The notes beneath the pieces were generated by a model. That model was not told the origin of the DNA and did not search any database. It was given only the letters and a program-made list of their open reading frames with translations. A DNA stretch of 64,000 bases from positions 620,001-684,000 of the forward strand of contig CAWUHX010000069.1 of NCBI GenBank assembly GCA_963922205.1, written 5' to 3'. This document shows, in pieces, positions 10,645 through 21,913 of the stretch. The stretch's first letter is position 1. Each line of letters starts with the position of its first letter. This DNA comes from Romanomermis culicivorax (lineage: Eukaryota; Nematoda; Enoplea; Mermithida; Mermithidae). The translations under genes and the position numbers were made by a program.

Positions 10645-11760
10645 CAAAAATCATATAATCTCAAATTCGTTTTTGCTTTGCCAGTAATAAGTTTGAGGTT
10701 GGGTTGGCGACGTGTGTCGTCATTAGAGTTTATCATAAAGAAATCATTTTTGTCGATAAAGTATGACCTTTGATAAACTTATACATTAAAGAAAGAGCGG
10801 CTATTAACGGGTTTCAAGTTGTTTTCGATGAAGAACTTTCAGTCGTTCGTCATAAGGCTAGATATTTTACTGTTTAATCTCTTGGTAAACTTCCTTTGTA
10901 CATTTTCTACCAGCTGAATTTCATTTGCATGAAAAGAACGGTGGAGCAGCACCCAAGTATAGGTCTGAGTTTTTCTGGGCGCGGAGCGCCAGAAAAATTT
11001 TCGGATTTTCATTTTGACAACGTTGAGGAATAAATTAAAATCAAACTGATAAAGTGCATTTTGTTCTTCCGCCAGAAAAACTTTCAGTTTTTATATTCTA
11101 AAACGTCTAAACCGCTAGAAAATGAATCACTGCAACAAATATTCCTGAATAGAAGTTATAAAATTGCATACTAGAATGATGTATTCAATGTTCATCGTTT
11201 ATGAATCCGAAATTTTATGTTGAAAACGTTTGCAAAATTCCAGGCCCCGTGAGGAAAAATTGAGAATTGATGGAAATCTCAATTTTCGGCGAAATACTGA
11301 CTGTAAACGATTACAAAATGGGACGACCTATAACTTGATTGATAGAAGCTGTTGAGCATTAATTAGCAAGTGGAAGTAAATATACGAACGGCCGCGCCTG
11401 ATAGAAAAACAGGCTAAATTATTGTTTCATCATGAAGTACCGTGTGAAGCTGCTGAAGATTGACCGATTTCAATACAAGAAGTATACATTATTTTTCAAT
11501 AAAATTAACATAAATGAACAAGAACAAGCCTGAGCCCAAGAATGAAGTAGTGTAAACTGATTTTAGTGTGAAGATGACTATCTGCAAGAAAGTAACGGAA
11601 CTACAGTGTACTGCCTGTCATTACGAACTTAATCCTTAGGCTAAGGCTTAGGCTTTGGGGGGAGCGAAGCGGAGCCACGAAGGCGGGCGCATAGCGCCCG
11701 TTCCGTCAGGGGCATCTTCAAAATGAAATTCATTCTGATAGCCGTGAGCGGAGTTTGGGC
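10645..11760. other. Old repeat DNA, no gene
   Basis: Contains a GGCGC-GGA-GCGCC hairpin near 10978 of the dispersed type, GGCCGCGCCTGATAG at about 11390 (shared with 26587), a CCTTAGGCTAAGGCTTAGGC run near 11633, and GGGCGCATAGCGCCC near 11686. No exon is recognisable. Confidence 0.45.
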
Positions 11761-11809
11761 TTTTGCTGTGTAGACAACCCCGTGCTGTGAGGTTGTCTAC
11801 ACAGCAAAA
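11761..11809. repeat. Perfect 19-bp-arm hairpin
   Basis: TTTTGCTGTGTAGACAACC (11761-11779) is followed after 11 bases by its exact reverse complement (11791-11809). It directly precedes the larger inverted repeat 11812-12170. Confidence 0.85.
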
Positions 11810-11811
11810 AT

Positions 11812-12170
11812 GGGCACTACTTAAAAGAACGGGACAGCACTTCGCTTTTGTTTTTAATGAAAATCATTCTTTTCAATGTTTCCAAACTTTATTATTAGGC
11901 TTAGGGTTAGGCTTAGGCTTAGGCTTAGGACTTGCGTTTTCAAAACGTGATGTTGTTGTAAAAAAGTTATCACACTACGTTTATCACTAATAATTCTTGC
12001 AAGCTCTACTAGCAACATAATAATAAAATCTGGAAAAATTGAAAAGAATGATTTTCATTAAAAACAAATGCGAAATTTGGATTCAGCATGGTCGATTTAG
12101 TATAAAAACATAAAAATTTAAATGAAATTTTGAAAATTTAAGTGCTGTCCCGTTCTTTTAAGTAGTGCCC
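11812..12170. repeat. Inverted-repeat unit with TTAGGC run in the loop
   Basis: The 31-bp arm at 11812-11842 (GGGCACTACTTAAAAGAACG..) is repeated exactly in reverse at 12140-12170. A second arm pair lies further in (about 11845-11875 and 12043-12073). Between them, 11896-11930 is TTAGGCTTAGGG(TTAGGC)n. The frame at 11763-11990 is only this repeat read as Leu-Gly. Confidence 0.75.
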
Positions 12171-12209
12171 AAAAATGACCTGCTGATCTCAAATAGTCGT
12201 CAAATGCCA

Positions 12210-12456
12210 CATACCCGTAAGACCTCCGACCAGTTGGGGGGGGGGGTAAATCCGAAATTTTGGGGGGGGGGGGGGGTAGGAAAAAGTCGAAATTTTTCCC
12301 AAAAAAGGCCAAAAAACATACACTTTTTGGCAAATTTTTTTAATTGTTTCCCAACTGGCTGGGGGGGGGGGTTGGGGGGGGTAAATGATTTTGGGTACTG
12401 GGTTGGCAAAACTCGGGGGGTCCCCCCCCCCCAACCCACCCCCAAGTACAGGTATG
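12210..12456. mobile_element. G-tract element with 8-bp duplication
   Basis: Starts CATACCCGTAAGACC and ends AAGTACAGGTATG. AAATGCCA is duplicated exactly at 12202-12209 and 12457-12464. This copy defines the family's ends and its hAT-like 8-bp target duplication. The proline/glycine-rich frames here are the G/C runs. Confidence 0.87.
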
Positions 12457-12464
12457 AAATGCCA

Positions 12465-13190
12465 TATACTCTGATCAAAGTCGCCCCTGATCAAAGTCAC
12501 CTCACTTTACCTTATTTTTTTCTCTTTCATGATAAAAGATCGTTAGGTAAAAAAAACGATTTTGAATTCCCCAAAATTTTTTCCATAATGAGAACCATAC
12601 CCAAATTTGTTTCATCATTTCCTATTCTTTTTCTTCGAAATACACCCCATTTGAGGAAAAAAGGCGAAGGGGACATCAATTCAATGAATCAGCATAAAAT
12701 TACAAAATTTGATGCAGAATATTTTTCTAAATGCAAAAATCGGGTAAGAATTATTCCTATGTCAAAAAATTAGAATAAATGTGTGACAAAAGAACAAAGA
12801 ATTGCATTTGCATCATCGCAGATTGCAGCAACGCAGATTGATTTAAAAAAAGAAAACATATTTTGAAAATGGTATGGTATGGTAATTGTGGTTGTAAAAC
12901 GCTGGGCACTGAAGATATCATTTCATAACTTGCAGAAATTATGAAAAGGATTCCCATTGATTTCGAAATATTCTTGCTTCAAGAGCCGTCCAGTTTGAAA
13001 ATATTGAAAATATTCAAACAGCCGATAATTTTGATTAAATATATGTTCCGTATGATTTAATTACAGTAAGAGACTTCTTATTGGCTATATAATCCCTAGA
13101 ACGTAATACATCGAGAAACTTCTGGAAAAGTACGCCAAATTTTTGAAAAATCTCACAAACAAACCCTCGAAAAACCTCAAGAAAAACCCC
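12465..13190. other. No gene seen
   Basis: The 12530-12670 stretch loosely resembles the CACCGTTTTTTTTC repeat family (GAGAACC, CCCCATTTGAGGAAAAAA). The rest is AT-rich and unassigned. Confidence 0.4.
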
Positions 13191-15331
13191 GGCATAACTA
13201 TAGAATTGGGGACCCGTACTTTCTACAGCAACGGTTAAGCATACAGGCGGTTACTAAGGGGGCAGTCTGCTTCTATTTTTAGTGTACTTCTTTCTTTGCG
13301 TATCTAGCACTTTTGCGTGCTCTTTATTGATTAGGAAATGTAATTATAACAAAATTATGAAATTTAATTAATTTCGATTCGTCACAAACAAATTCAAATT
13401 TTTATATTTCAAATGCAGATTAATATCGTCTTTGCCAGGATAATTCTGCTAATTTTTTAGACCTTTAAATTTTTTTTTCAAATGAATGAAGCTAAATAAT
13501 GTATGTTGTAAAGTTCTGAAGTCGTGCAGAAAATTCTTTCAGGCAGAAACGCTTAGTCATGGCATTGGAAAGTGGAAAACGAAAAGTATGAAAAGAAACG
13601 CATCTGCAATGTATGCAGCATTCTTTGAACTGAAAAACCGTTCAGTCATTTTTTCTGATCAAATGGATATTTTCACGTCCCTTGATATTTATTTTCTCTT
13701 TCATCAACCATTCTTTCTTTCAATCTATAATCTTTCCTCCTACATCTGATATAGCAATGGCACACAATTGGCTACATCCTAATTGGCAATACAATGTAAC
13801 GTACCTGCTAATGCAGTACTGTAAATATATAGCATACTGTATGTGATAGTCATTTATCAAATATTATTTCATTTTCATAATTTATCGTCTCAAGGGTGTC
13901 TGGGATTCACACCCAAACATTCCTGTAAAATTACTTGACGTACTTTATTTTGATCCTTCCACACCCCAGTAGCCGCTATTGACCCAATCAAAACGCCCCA
14001 ATTAATTTGCACAAACAGCAGCTGGTCCCCTGGAACCTACACTAAACTACACATTCCACGGCTACCGAAATTCCTCATAAAAATCGTAAACAACACCTGC
14101 ACACAGAAAAAAGTAAAAGCCCCGCCAGATAGTAGTCTCAAGTGGGATGATAGCGATGGTCCCACAAAATATGTGTACACAGAGGAAATAGATACAGAAG
14201 CATGCACAGAAGCACAGAGGTGTGGCTAAGCCCACCGTAGGAAGCAAGCACAGAGAAGACACGAAAAGCATACCGTACTATAGTCTGTTTTTTATAAAAT
14301 GCTTCCAAATAGAAAAGTGACACAAATCAGTATCCTCGTCAAAATCGCTTACATAGAGCTCTTACTGTAAAAGTGCTCGAAAAATTGTTAAAGGTTAGTT
14401 CAGTATGCTTGCAAATTTCCATAACTCTATTATATACTGTTAATCAGAAAATTGTAAAAACCTGAAATACTACTTGCTTTCCACATCCATAATTTGGAGG
14501 CATTTCAAGAAAAACAGACTATAGAAAAGCATTGAAGGGCATGACCAAATTAGTGAGAATAGTGAAGCAGGAAGCGGCGATTGGTGGAAGAAGATAGACA
14601 GAAGCAAGAATGTCATATTTAAAGAGAAGCAAAAGCATGATTTAGTTAGTTCGTGTTTGTCTCAAATTTAGTTTTGAATTCGTTTTTATTTGCAAGCACC
14701 GTGTCCTTTTATACGAAAGCAGTAAAACCGAGTCCAGTTTAATTATTTGCAAGCTGAACACCAGTTGTCCCTTGTTATTCCTTGTTGACGACCAAACCCC
14801 CATTGATTATCATTGTGCATCGTCCTCGCACCCGTAACCCGCGCCGTTTAACCACCGTCCATTTAGGATAAAGTAAAGTGCTTCTGAAAACTGGTCCTTA
14901 CAACAAGACACGAATTGTGGGTATTGTTTACTTTTCGACTTTTCTATTTGTTGTACAGTTTAAATGCAAAAAATACTCATTCCATCCGTGAAAAATTGCC
15001 AAACTCGCCCATGAACAATATGCAGCAAATTAATATAAAATTAGTAGAAAAATCTTCAGATTGATTCTGCAAATTAGGCGTTTGGAAACTGGATGTACTT
15101 TTGTTTGAAGTTGATAACATAATTAAGGTGTCTTAAGAGGCATAATAAGACAAGCTTTGATCGTTACGCTGCTTTAAACGCGGTCTTAGGTCTATGAATC
15201 TAAGACATGATAAAAATATCCTTGCATTAAAAAGTGCTAGGTAATGGCTGAAACCAGGCCCCCTTTACTAAGTGCTTATATGCTTAACCGTTGCTGTAGA
15301 AAGTACGGGTCCCCGATTCTATAGATATGCC
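13191..15331. mobile_element. hAT-like element A, non-autonomous
   Basis: The ends GGCATAACTATAGAATTGGG and CCGATTCTATAGATATGCC are parts of about 90-bp inverted repeats that match element B (44381-46998). Flanks AAAACCCC and AAAAACCC are a slightly damaged 8-bp duplication. The interior shares 13400-13680 with 46050-46330. The 87-codon frame at 13486-13749 lies in this shared part but has no recognisable domain. A 241-bp TA element (14281-14521) is inserted in it. Confidence 0.75.
14281..14521 (+). mobile_element. 241-bp TA-target element nested in element A
   Basis: TAGTCTGTTTTTTATAAAAT..AAAAACAGACTA flanked by TA; same family as 17568, 39258 and 43979. It is younger than the hAT-like element that contains it. 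Confidence 0.85.
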
Positions 15332-15465
15332 AAAAACCCTAGATTTGGGGTTCCCCCCTCCCGGGTTGGCAACACTGAGTGTTGAGAACAGCGTGAGAAC
15401 ACTACCGTTTTCCTAATGCGGATGCTCGGAGGTAATTCTGAATGAACAACTTCCATCGAAGCATA

Positions 15466-16041
15466 TGTTGTGGAGTGATTTGATGTATTTGCAAAGTTTG
15501 TGTTGCATTCGAGAAAAGATCGGCAAGTTCGAGAAAGAAAGATCGTGACAAGACCCGCCGAGAGGCATGGCTACAATGTGAAGAAATTGTGAAAATATTT
15601 TGATTAGAGTTCATTTGTACTGTAGCCAGATGGTTGTGTTTTCTTGTTTAACTGGAGAGTGTGAGGCGGCGATTTGTACATTAGTAAATTGTGTGAAGAA
15701 AGTGTGTTCTAGGTTGAGTCAAACTATTTGGAGAATAGTTTGAGAGTTCAGGTGAAACTCTAGAGTGGTTAAGATAGTACGGCCCGAGTTTCGGCAACCG
15801 AAAACCTTTGACGACCTGAGCGAAGATCCCTGGATAAATTTGACATAGCGCTCTCTACGAGCCCATCAATCTTCTGTGTACGATTATCGTTGCGTTGATT
15901 TCGTCAAACACTCCGAGTGTTCTGTTTCTAGCATTCGGCACACTCTTCTACGTTCCGTACGTCTCTTCTATAAACGCGGGATAACTCGTCAAGCTACACA
16001 GCTTTGCATTCCGTCGTCTACTTTTATTTCCACGTACGACA
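15466..16041 (+). repeat. 5' LTR
   Basis: Pairs with 24004-24577; TG..CA ends. Scattered base differences (for example GGAGTGATTTGATG versus GGAGCGATTTGACG) and small indels indicate an old insertion. Confidence 0.92.
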
Positions 16042-16060
16042 TTTTGGTGATGGTACCAGC
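16042..16060 (+). promoter_or_regulatory. Putative primer-binding site
   Basis: Immediately after the 5' LTR comes TTTTGGTGATGGTACC. The TGG four bases in is what the 3' CCA of a tRNA primer would pair with. I cannot say which tRNA. The gag ATG at 16050 overlaps it. Confidence 0.5.
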
Positions 16061-18014
16061 TCGTCTAAAGGTTGAGGAAATGCTGAAATTTGCGAAAAAT
16101 CGAAAATCCGAAAAAATGGAGGAAAACCGCACACGTAGCTCTACAGTGCTGGGTTTTGAAAAAGGTTTCTACAAGAAACTAGCGAATCCCGATGATCGAG
16201 AAATCAAAAATTTCGACTGCGAAAACATGAATCTACCGCTTCTCTATGAAGCAGAGAAGCATAATTTCGATCTACCGCAAACATCCGCTCAGCTAAAAAC
16301 GTGAAAAACTTCACGATCTCTATCTCCGAAAATCGTCGAAAATCGAAAATTCAACTTTCTAAAACGGAAACCGAAGGAGACTGATCCTCGAAAAATTTTC
16401 GATAATGACACGCATATGGAGGTAATGCAAAAATGTGATGCTGAAATGATAAATTTCTTGTGGCGACGCTACTAACGCGTTAAGCGAAATAGTGAGGATA
16501 GCGACTCAACAACAAAAACTTCTCGATGAGTTTAAAACCAAAATGGAAGCGATAAGAGCTCAGAAAGAAGAGCTATCGAAACCGAACGTCCCTAAAATCG
16601 AAAATATCGCGAGACCTACAAGCTCTTACGCTCAGTTTCTAAAATCGAATAAACCAAAAACGCCATCAGTGATCGAAAAAGTCAACTTAGTTTTCGTAGT
16701 ATAATCGACGATGATGATGATCTAATCATCCCGACACAAACGTTTGACCGCTTTAATGCGCTAAACTCTCAGATAAATTTTCCATCTATTCCACCTTCTC
16801 AGGTGCATAGATCTTTCGCCGATGATGAAACGAGAATTAAGACTATCTGTAAAAAGATAGCGCCGCAAAAACTAGATAATTCGACCTGAAATCAACAAGT
16901 TTTGAAATTCTTCATTGCACTCGAAAACGAGTTTGGCCTCCATGCCTCTGAATATGTGAAACTTCACAGGTTGCATCGCTTGACTTGCAATGGTGCCCTG
17001 AACACCATATGAGATGTCCGATCCTACGATGAAGCGAAACAGATTCTAATGTGTATGAATGCACCAAATTGCGACCAAGATAAGCTCCAATGTGAGCTCC
17101 AGTCTATTGCTCCGTTTGAAACTGAAGATCCATCAGCTTTCTTAAATCGAATCAGTATCTACGTACATCTACTGTACTATGACAGAAGCCCTCAGTATCA
17201 CCATAGAAAAGTTATCACAACTTTTCTTTGGAAAATGCCAGAAATTTACAGAGTCTCGATTGATGCGAGTACTCTAGAAACGATTACTGACTTAGCTATA
17301 GCCGTCGCGAAAGTTCAGAAAATTCAGCGAGCGAATAAACAGTCAACTGTGAGAGTAGAACAACCTATACTGGTTAATACACTCGAAAATCCGTCGGAAG
17401 AGCAACCAGCTCAATCGCGTTTCAGAGAGGATTCGAAACCTCGCTTCAGAGATAACTCTCAATTCCGAAATAGAGACGACTCTAAACAGCGAAATAGCAT
17501 GAAGTTTCAAGAAAATTCGACTCTAATGAAGACTAAAGAGTTCGAGGAAAGCGTAAAACGAGTCCTATAGTCTGTTTTTTATAAAATGCTTCCAAATTGA
17601 CAAGTGACACATATCAGTAGTGTCATCAAAATCGTTTACATAAAGTTCTTACTGTAAAACTTTTCACTCGAAAAACTGGTAAAGGTTAGGTCAGTATGCT
17701 CACAAATTTCCAGTCCTATATGATATATTGTTTGTCAGAAAATCGTGAAAATGTGAAATACTACTTGCTTTCCACTCTCATTATTTAGAAGCATTTCAAG
17801 ATAAACAGACTATAGAAAAGTTTGGAATCCAAGAAAATACGCAAAATGCTAATAATTTCGAGAATCGAAGATCGCGATTCGATTGCCCGACAAGTCCGAA
17901 CTTTCGGAATAGAGAAAACATTCCTATACGGGATTTCTCTCAAAATCGAAATTTCCAACGAAATCAGTCACGTGAACGACCAGTGAAATACAAGCTAATA
18001 CAGCTTCGGCGATA
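16050..18014 (+). pseudogene. gag remnant (capsid-like region), broken
   Basis: The first ATG after the LTR (16050) opens a basic frame (MVPARLKVEEMLKFAKNRK..) that stops at 16304. Coding resumes at 16492-16704 and 17049-17567 in shifted frames. The 17049-17567 piece looks like a gypsy-type capsid C-terminus: a PSAFLNRIS helix, then FLWKMPEIYRVS, then a conserved TLETITDLAIAVAKVQ helix, followed by an Arg/Asn/Gln-rich tail that continues after the inserted DNA transposon (17568-17812) to about 18014. No CCHC zinc knuckle is visible. Gag forms the particle shell; this copy could not. Confidence 0.7.
17568..17812 (+). mobile_element. 245-bp TA-target element inserted in gag
   Basis: TAGTCTGTTTTTTATAAAAT..ACAGACTA with TA on both sides, interrupting the Arg-rich gag tail (..AAACGAGTCC | GAAAAGTTTGG..). 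The element arrived after the retroelement. Confidence 0.9.
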
Positions 18015-18029
18015 GTAATTCCGACTACT

Positions 18030-19142
18030 TTGATTGAAAGTGTTTTGTATCAATTCCATGGCGCAAAGATCTTAAGCCATCAAGGTCATAGATGCACCAC
18101 AGCGATGATATGTCAGCATTTCTGGTGGCCGAAAATGGAAGAATTGATAATAGAGTGGATCAAAACATGCAAAATTTGCCAACAAACAACTTCGCAGTTG
18201 CCAAAACCACCCCCATTGCTGCCGATACAACCAAAATATCTATTTGAAATCGTCGCGACCAACATAGTAAACATTTCCCCTCTGGCTGAGAAAAGATCAT
18301 ACGTCATCGTGTTTCAAGACTACTTCACTAAATGGGTAAGCGCTCATTTGATTCCAGATCAAAAAGCAGCTACTATAGTCGAAAGTTTCGTAAACAACGT
18401 AGTCTTGGTTCATGGAAGCCCGAAACATTTATTATCAGATCAGGGTTCAGGATTCCCTTCAAACTTGATGAAAGACATTGCGAAACTACTAAAAGTTCAG
18501 AAAATCAACACCACTGCACATCACCTGCAATGTAATGGAATGGTCGAAAGATTTAATCAAACGTTGATTTCGCAACTCAAAAAATTCACCGCTGAAGATC
18601 CGGATAATTGGGAACGATATCTACCTTTCGCGACATTCGCCTATAATGCTGTTCCTTACACAGCTACTCACTTTTCTCCATTTCGACTTTTGCGAGGGTA
18701 CGAACCCAGAATCGCTATAGATTTCGACTGCGCTAAAAGTCTACCACTAACGTTACCACTAAACTATGATGCGTATCAGTATATCTTCACGCAAGCACAA
18801 CTAACGTTATATAACGAAGTTTCGGAAAATCTAAAAAATGTGTCTGAATCTAACAAGCGATATTTCGATAAAAAAGCGAAAGAGCAGAAATACGATCTAA
18901 ACAATCTCATACTGTTGATTAACAACAAAAAAGCGACTAAAATCGACAAAGACTATATCATACCCTTGGTAGTGGTAGAAAACTCCGAAATCTCAAAAAA
19001 CGTCATAATGATCGATAGTTTAGATTGTCCCGGACAATCTCAGAAAGTCTCACTTTCTCGTGTAAAGCCATACATGCCACGCACGGCATTGGCAATTCTG
19101 GAATCGGAAGACAATGGTCCTCCAATACTTTCAAAAAATTAA
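18030..19142 (+). pseudogene. Retroelement integrase, catalytic first Asp replaced
   Basis: The 370-codon open frame is a Ty3/gypsy-type integrase. The N-terminal HHCC zinc region ends CKICQQ (about residues 46-51). The RNase H-fold core has VFQDYFTKW, then SDQGSGF (second Asp) and [10 protein letters not shown] (Glu). A core tail follows ([22 protein letters not shown]), then a basic C-terminal domain ending ..RVKPYMPR. The position that should hold the first catalytic Asp (usually D-x-x-G/S-P) reads ATNIVNISP, with Asn (codon 18261-18263). This copy is therefore predicted unable to join DNA, although the frame is otherwise intact. The preceding pol domains are missing. The stop at 19140-19142 ends the pol block. 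Confidence 0.88.
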
Positions 19143-19638
19143 AAATTGTAAATTTTCTTATATTTTAACTAACACTAAATTTTAACTTTGTTAATAAAAA
19201 TTCTAATTGTTTTATAATCGTAAGCAAAGCGATGAGTATAAAGTTTTCATCATCAAAAAACGCACTCAACGCCCAAATACAGATTCTGTGTGGAATGAGT
19301 GAATGAAATATGTGTGATACAGTCGCATAGATTTGTGTATATTCACGTCCATTTCGAAGAAATTGACCTTCCATAAGTAATAGCGCAGAATAGAAAAATA
19401 AAGCTAAAAGCACGCGATGTAGAAATATCTTTCCCCAGTCCCACCCAATCTGAACTTTACATTTTTCACTATGTGCATGAAAATTTAAATTCGTGGTTAA
19501 CAACTCTCAACTTTACACCTTTGTCTTTTTAGCAAGATTCTTCGCTCTTATTTCTCATTTTGATAAATTGAAAGCTCAGTGAACGGTCAAATGGAATCAA
19601 TTGCTCGACATCGACAAATCGAATTTGATAAAAGAAAA
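19143..19638 (+). promoter_or_regulatory. Spacer with possible subgenomic splice acceptor
   Basis: AT-rich, noncoding stretch between integrase and the 3' genes. TTTGTCTTTTTAG at about 19522-19534 is a good acceptor, placed where a spliced subgenomic mRNA for an envelope-position gene would join. The donor is not identified. Confidence 0.35.
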
Positions 19639-21880
19639 GATGACTAGCGAGTCCGAAGCGACAACGTCCCAGAGTTTGGCGATATCAACATCATTGATCC
19701 ATCCCCCGCTGATTTTCAAAAAATATTTCAACGATCAAGATAGATACGTATCATATCAAAAGAAACAATATCGCCAGGATGATAGATTCTTTTTCCCGGA
19801 CGGTAAGTTCTGCACTGCTGAGTAGACTAAAGTCTTTTAAAAATAGAAACTCCGGGTTTCACTTCCCCTGGGAAGAATAGAATATCGATCTGTCGATATA
19901 AAATTTGGGTCGCGGTAACTTCACCAGAAGATTTGCACGCCGCGATTCGAAAAATAGTGATGTTTCCACGCGAAACTATATCTAATAGAAATTAATTGAA
20001 AATTTTATGATATTTTTTAGAATATAACATCAAACCCATGATAAGAATCACAGAGTTCGAGCAATGGTTCAAAACGGTATACGCCAGGCCCCTCAATGTC
20101 CTGCGCGATCCGCGATATGTTGAAAGCGGCAAATTGAAAAGCGTGTTGTCGGCGCATTCGAAACAGAATTTTCGAGGCCACGTGTTGGTCAGTTTTGACG
20201 TCGAAAAAATTGCGACGAATCAATTGTACATTCACAAAAAGACGAAAATGAACATAGTGAACCAAAACGCGATTCACGTCGCTCAGTTCATCCAGTTGGG
20301 CTTCCCAACTGGATACACTATAATGTTTGACGCCCTAGCAGCTACTCCCGAAGATTGGGGGGGGGGCGTTTTACGAATTTGTATCAGCTCACAAAACCAT
20401 CATTATCGGTTTTGACCACGCCGACAACTGGAAATGTCTAAAGGACATGCATGGATGCGAATACTATTCATCCCACGCTCGCAAAATGCACTCTACAGTG
20501 CTCGCCCCTAGTGTTCTGGTCGATGTCCAGATCATACTAGAGAACATCAAACGCCCGCCCGAAAAATGGGAAAGGGCACGTCTAATTGGTCTTTGTCCCG
20601 AAAACAAAAAACTAAAAGGTATAGTCACCGACGCATTCGTGCTGGACGTAGAGCGTTTTACACTGTACTTCCCTCAAGCAAACAACGGAATCGCCCAAGC
20701 TGGCAAACCCGATGAGCAGGTCCTAACCTACTCAATATTGGAGGCATATTACCCGATCTTGATGTTTCTCGCGTACGGGCGCTACGGTTTCGTTGATAGC
20801 GTATACGATAACATGCAAATCTTTCCTCATGACTTTCTACCGCACGAATATATACATATCGCGACGCAAAACCTTTACGATAATGCGAACATCGACTGCG
20901 AAGGCGATGAAAAAGGCGCATTCTGCATCATAGACCCGATGCTTTCAAAAAGCATGTTACATGCGATCATGCCCAATGAAATATTAGCCTTGAACCCAAT
21001 CATATTCTATGATTATAAGGTTCTGAATATGCGATATTGTTTGTACAATCACGTGAACGTGGAACACTCCACTAAATCTTTGGGCCTAAAAATTCACCCT
21101 TTGAAACTACCGTCGATAAGGGGTAGCAAGCGAAATACGTCATCTTTGACTGATGACGGAAAAGTGGAACCGTATGATGATGCAGCCATATGTGCTAGAG
21201 TTATAGACAGAGCTTTATGCTCTAATGACATAACCAGCATTCATCACACTGTCGGCGTGCCTATGTCGCTCCTATTTCTGTCCGAAATAGACCAAAATAT
21301 GGTGATAAGTGATGAAGTAAAGCAAACGAACTTCAATCTAGTCGTGAATGATCCATTTACAACATACCGCCCTCCCGAAACTTGGCCAATATACGAAATG
21401 AAATTCGATCATCAAATCGCAGAAACACCGGCTTTAACGCCGCTATACTCGCTCCCTAATCATCATGAATGGATGAAGGCCGTTTGAGGAACCATGCCGT
21501 TAGTTGCACATGTTTGCTCCCCACATTCGGAAACAGAATTGCGAGCCATAATCGAAAACGAGATTCCGAAACTAATGTCAAAAAGCGACAGAATCAACAT
21601 TGATCTCATATGCGAACAAAATTGGGTAAAGCTAGACCGAACGTTCGAATTAGAATTGATGGAATGGGCAAACCATTTACCGTATAACGAAAAGAATCGT
21701 AGTGACAACAAACAACCAATATACGCAAACAGATATTTCACGCGACCTATCGTATTTCGAAACGACAGTTTTCCTGTCTCTAGCAAAATTGATCTTGTGA
21801 CGAAAAAGAAGTATAAGGAAAACCCTTATTACTATTTTTCATATAACTCACCGATTTTGACGTCACAAAAATGTGAATGA
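19639..21880 (+). CDS. 3' ORF A: DEDDy (RNase D-like) exonuclease domain protein, with intron and frameshift
   Basis: Exon 1 (ATG 19639 to 19802) encodes a Ser/Thr-rich leader ending ..FFFPD. Donor GTAAGT at 19803 and acceptor TATTTTTTAG at 20020 remove 218 bp. Exon 2 continues [23 protein letters not shown] (Asp codon 20197, Glu codon 20203) fits Exo I (DxE). [14 protein letters not shown] (20402-20434) fits Exo [17 protein letters not shown] (Tyr codon 20729, Glu codon 20741) fits Exo III (YxxxD), with Glu for the last Asp. A run of ten G at 20357-20366 shifts the frame by one. An in-frame TGA at 21485-21487 separates the last 128 codons (21494-21880). The role in the element is unknown: processing of nucleic-acid 3' ends is a family-based guess. 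It is not a membrane glycoprotein, since no signal or transmembrane segment is seen. Confidence 0.55.
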
Positions 21881-21913
21881 CTCATTTGTTTTTCGCCCGA
21901 TCATATTTTGACA

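Noticed and set aside
20658-20921. Minus-strand frame rich in Arg/Ser opposite the exonuclease-like gene
   Set aside because: Shadow of the plus-strand coding sequence; no independent support.
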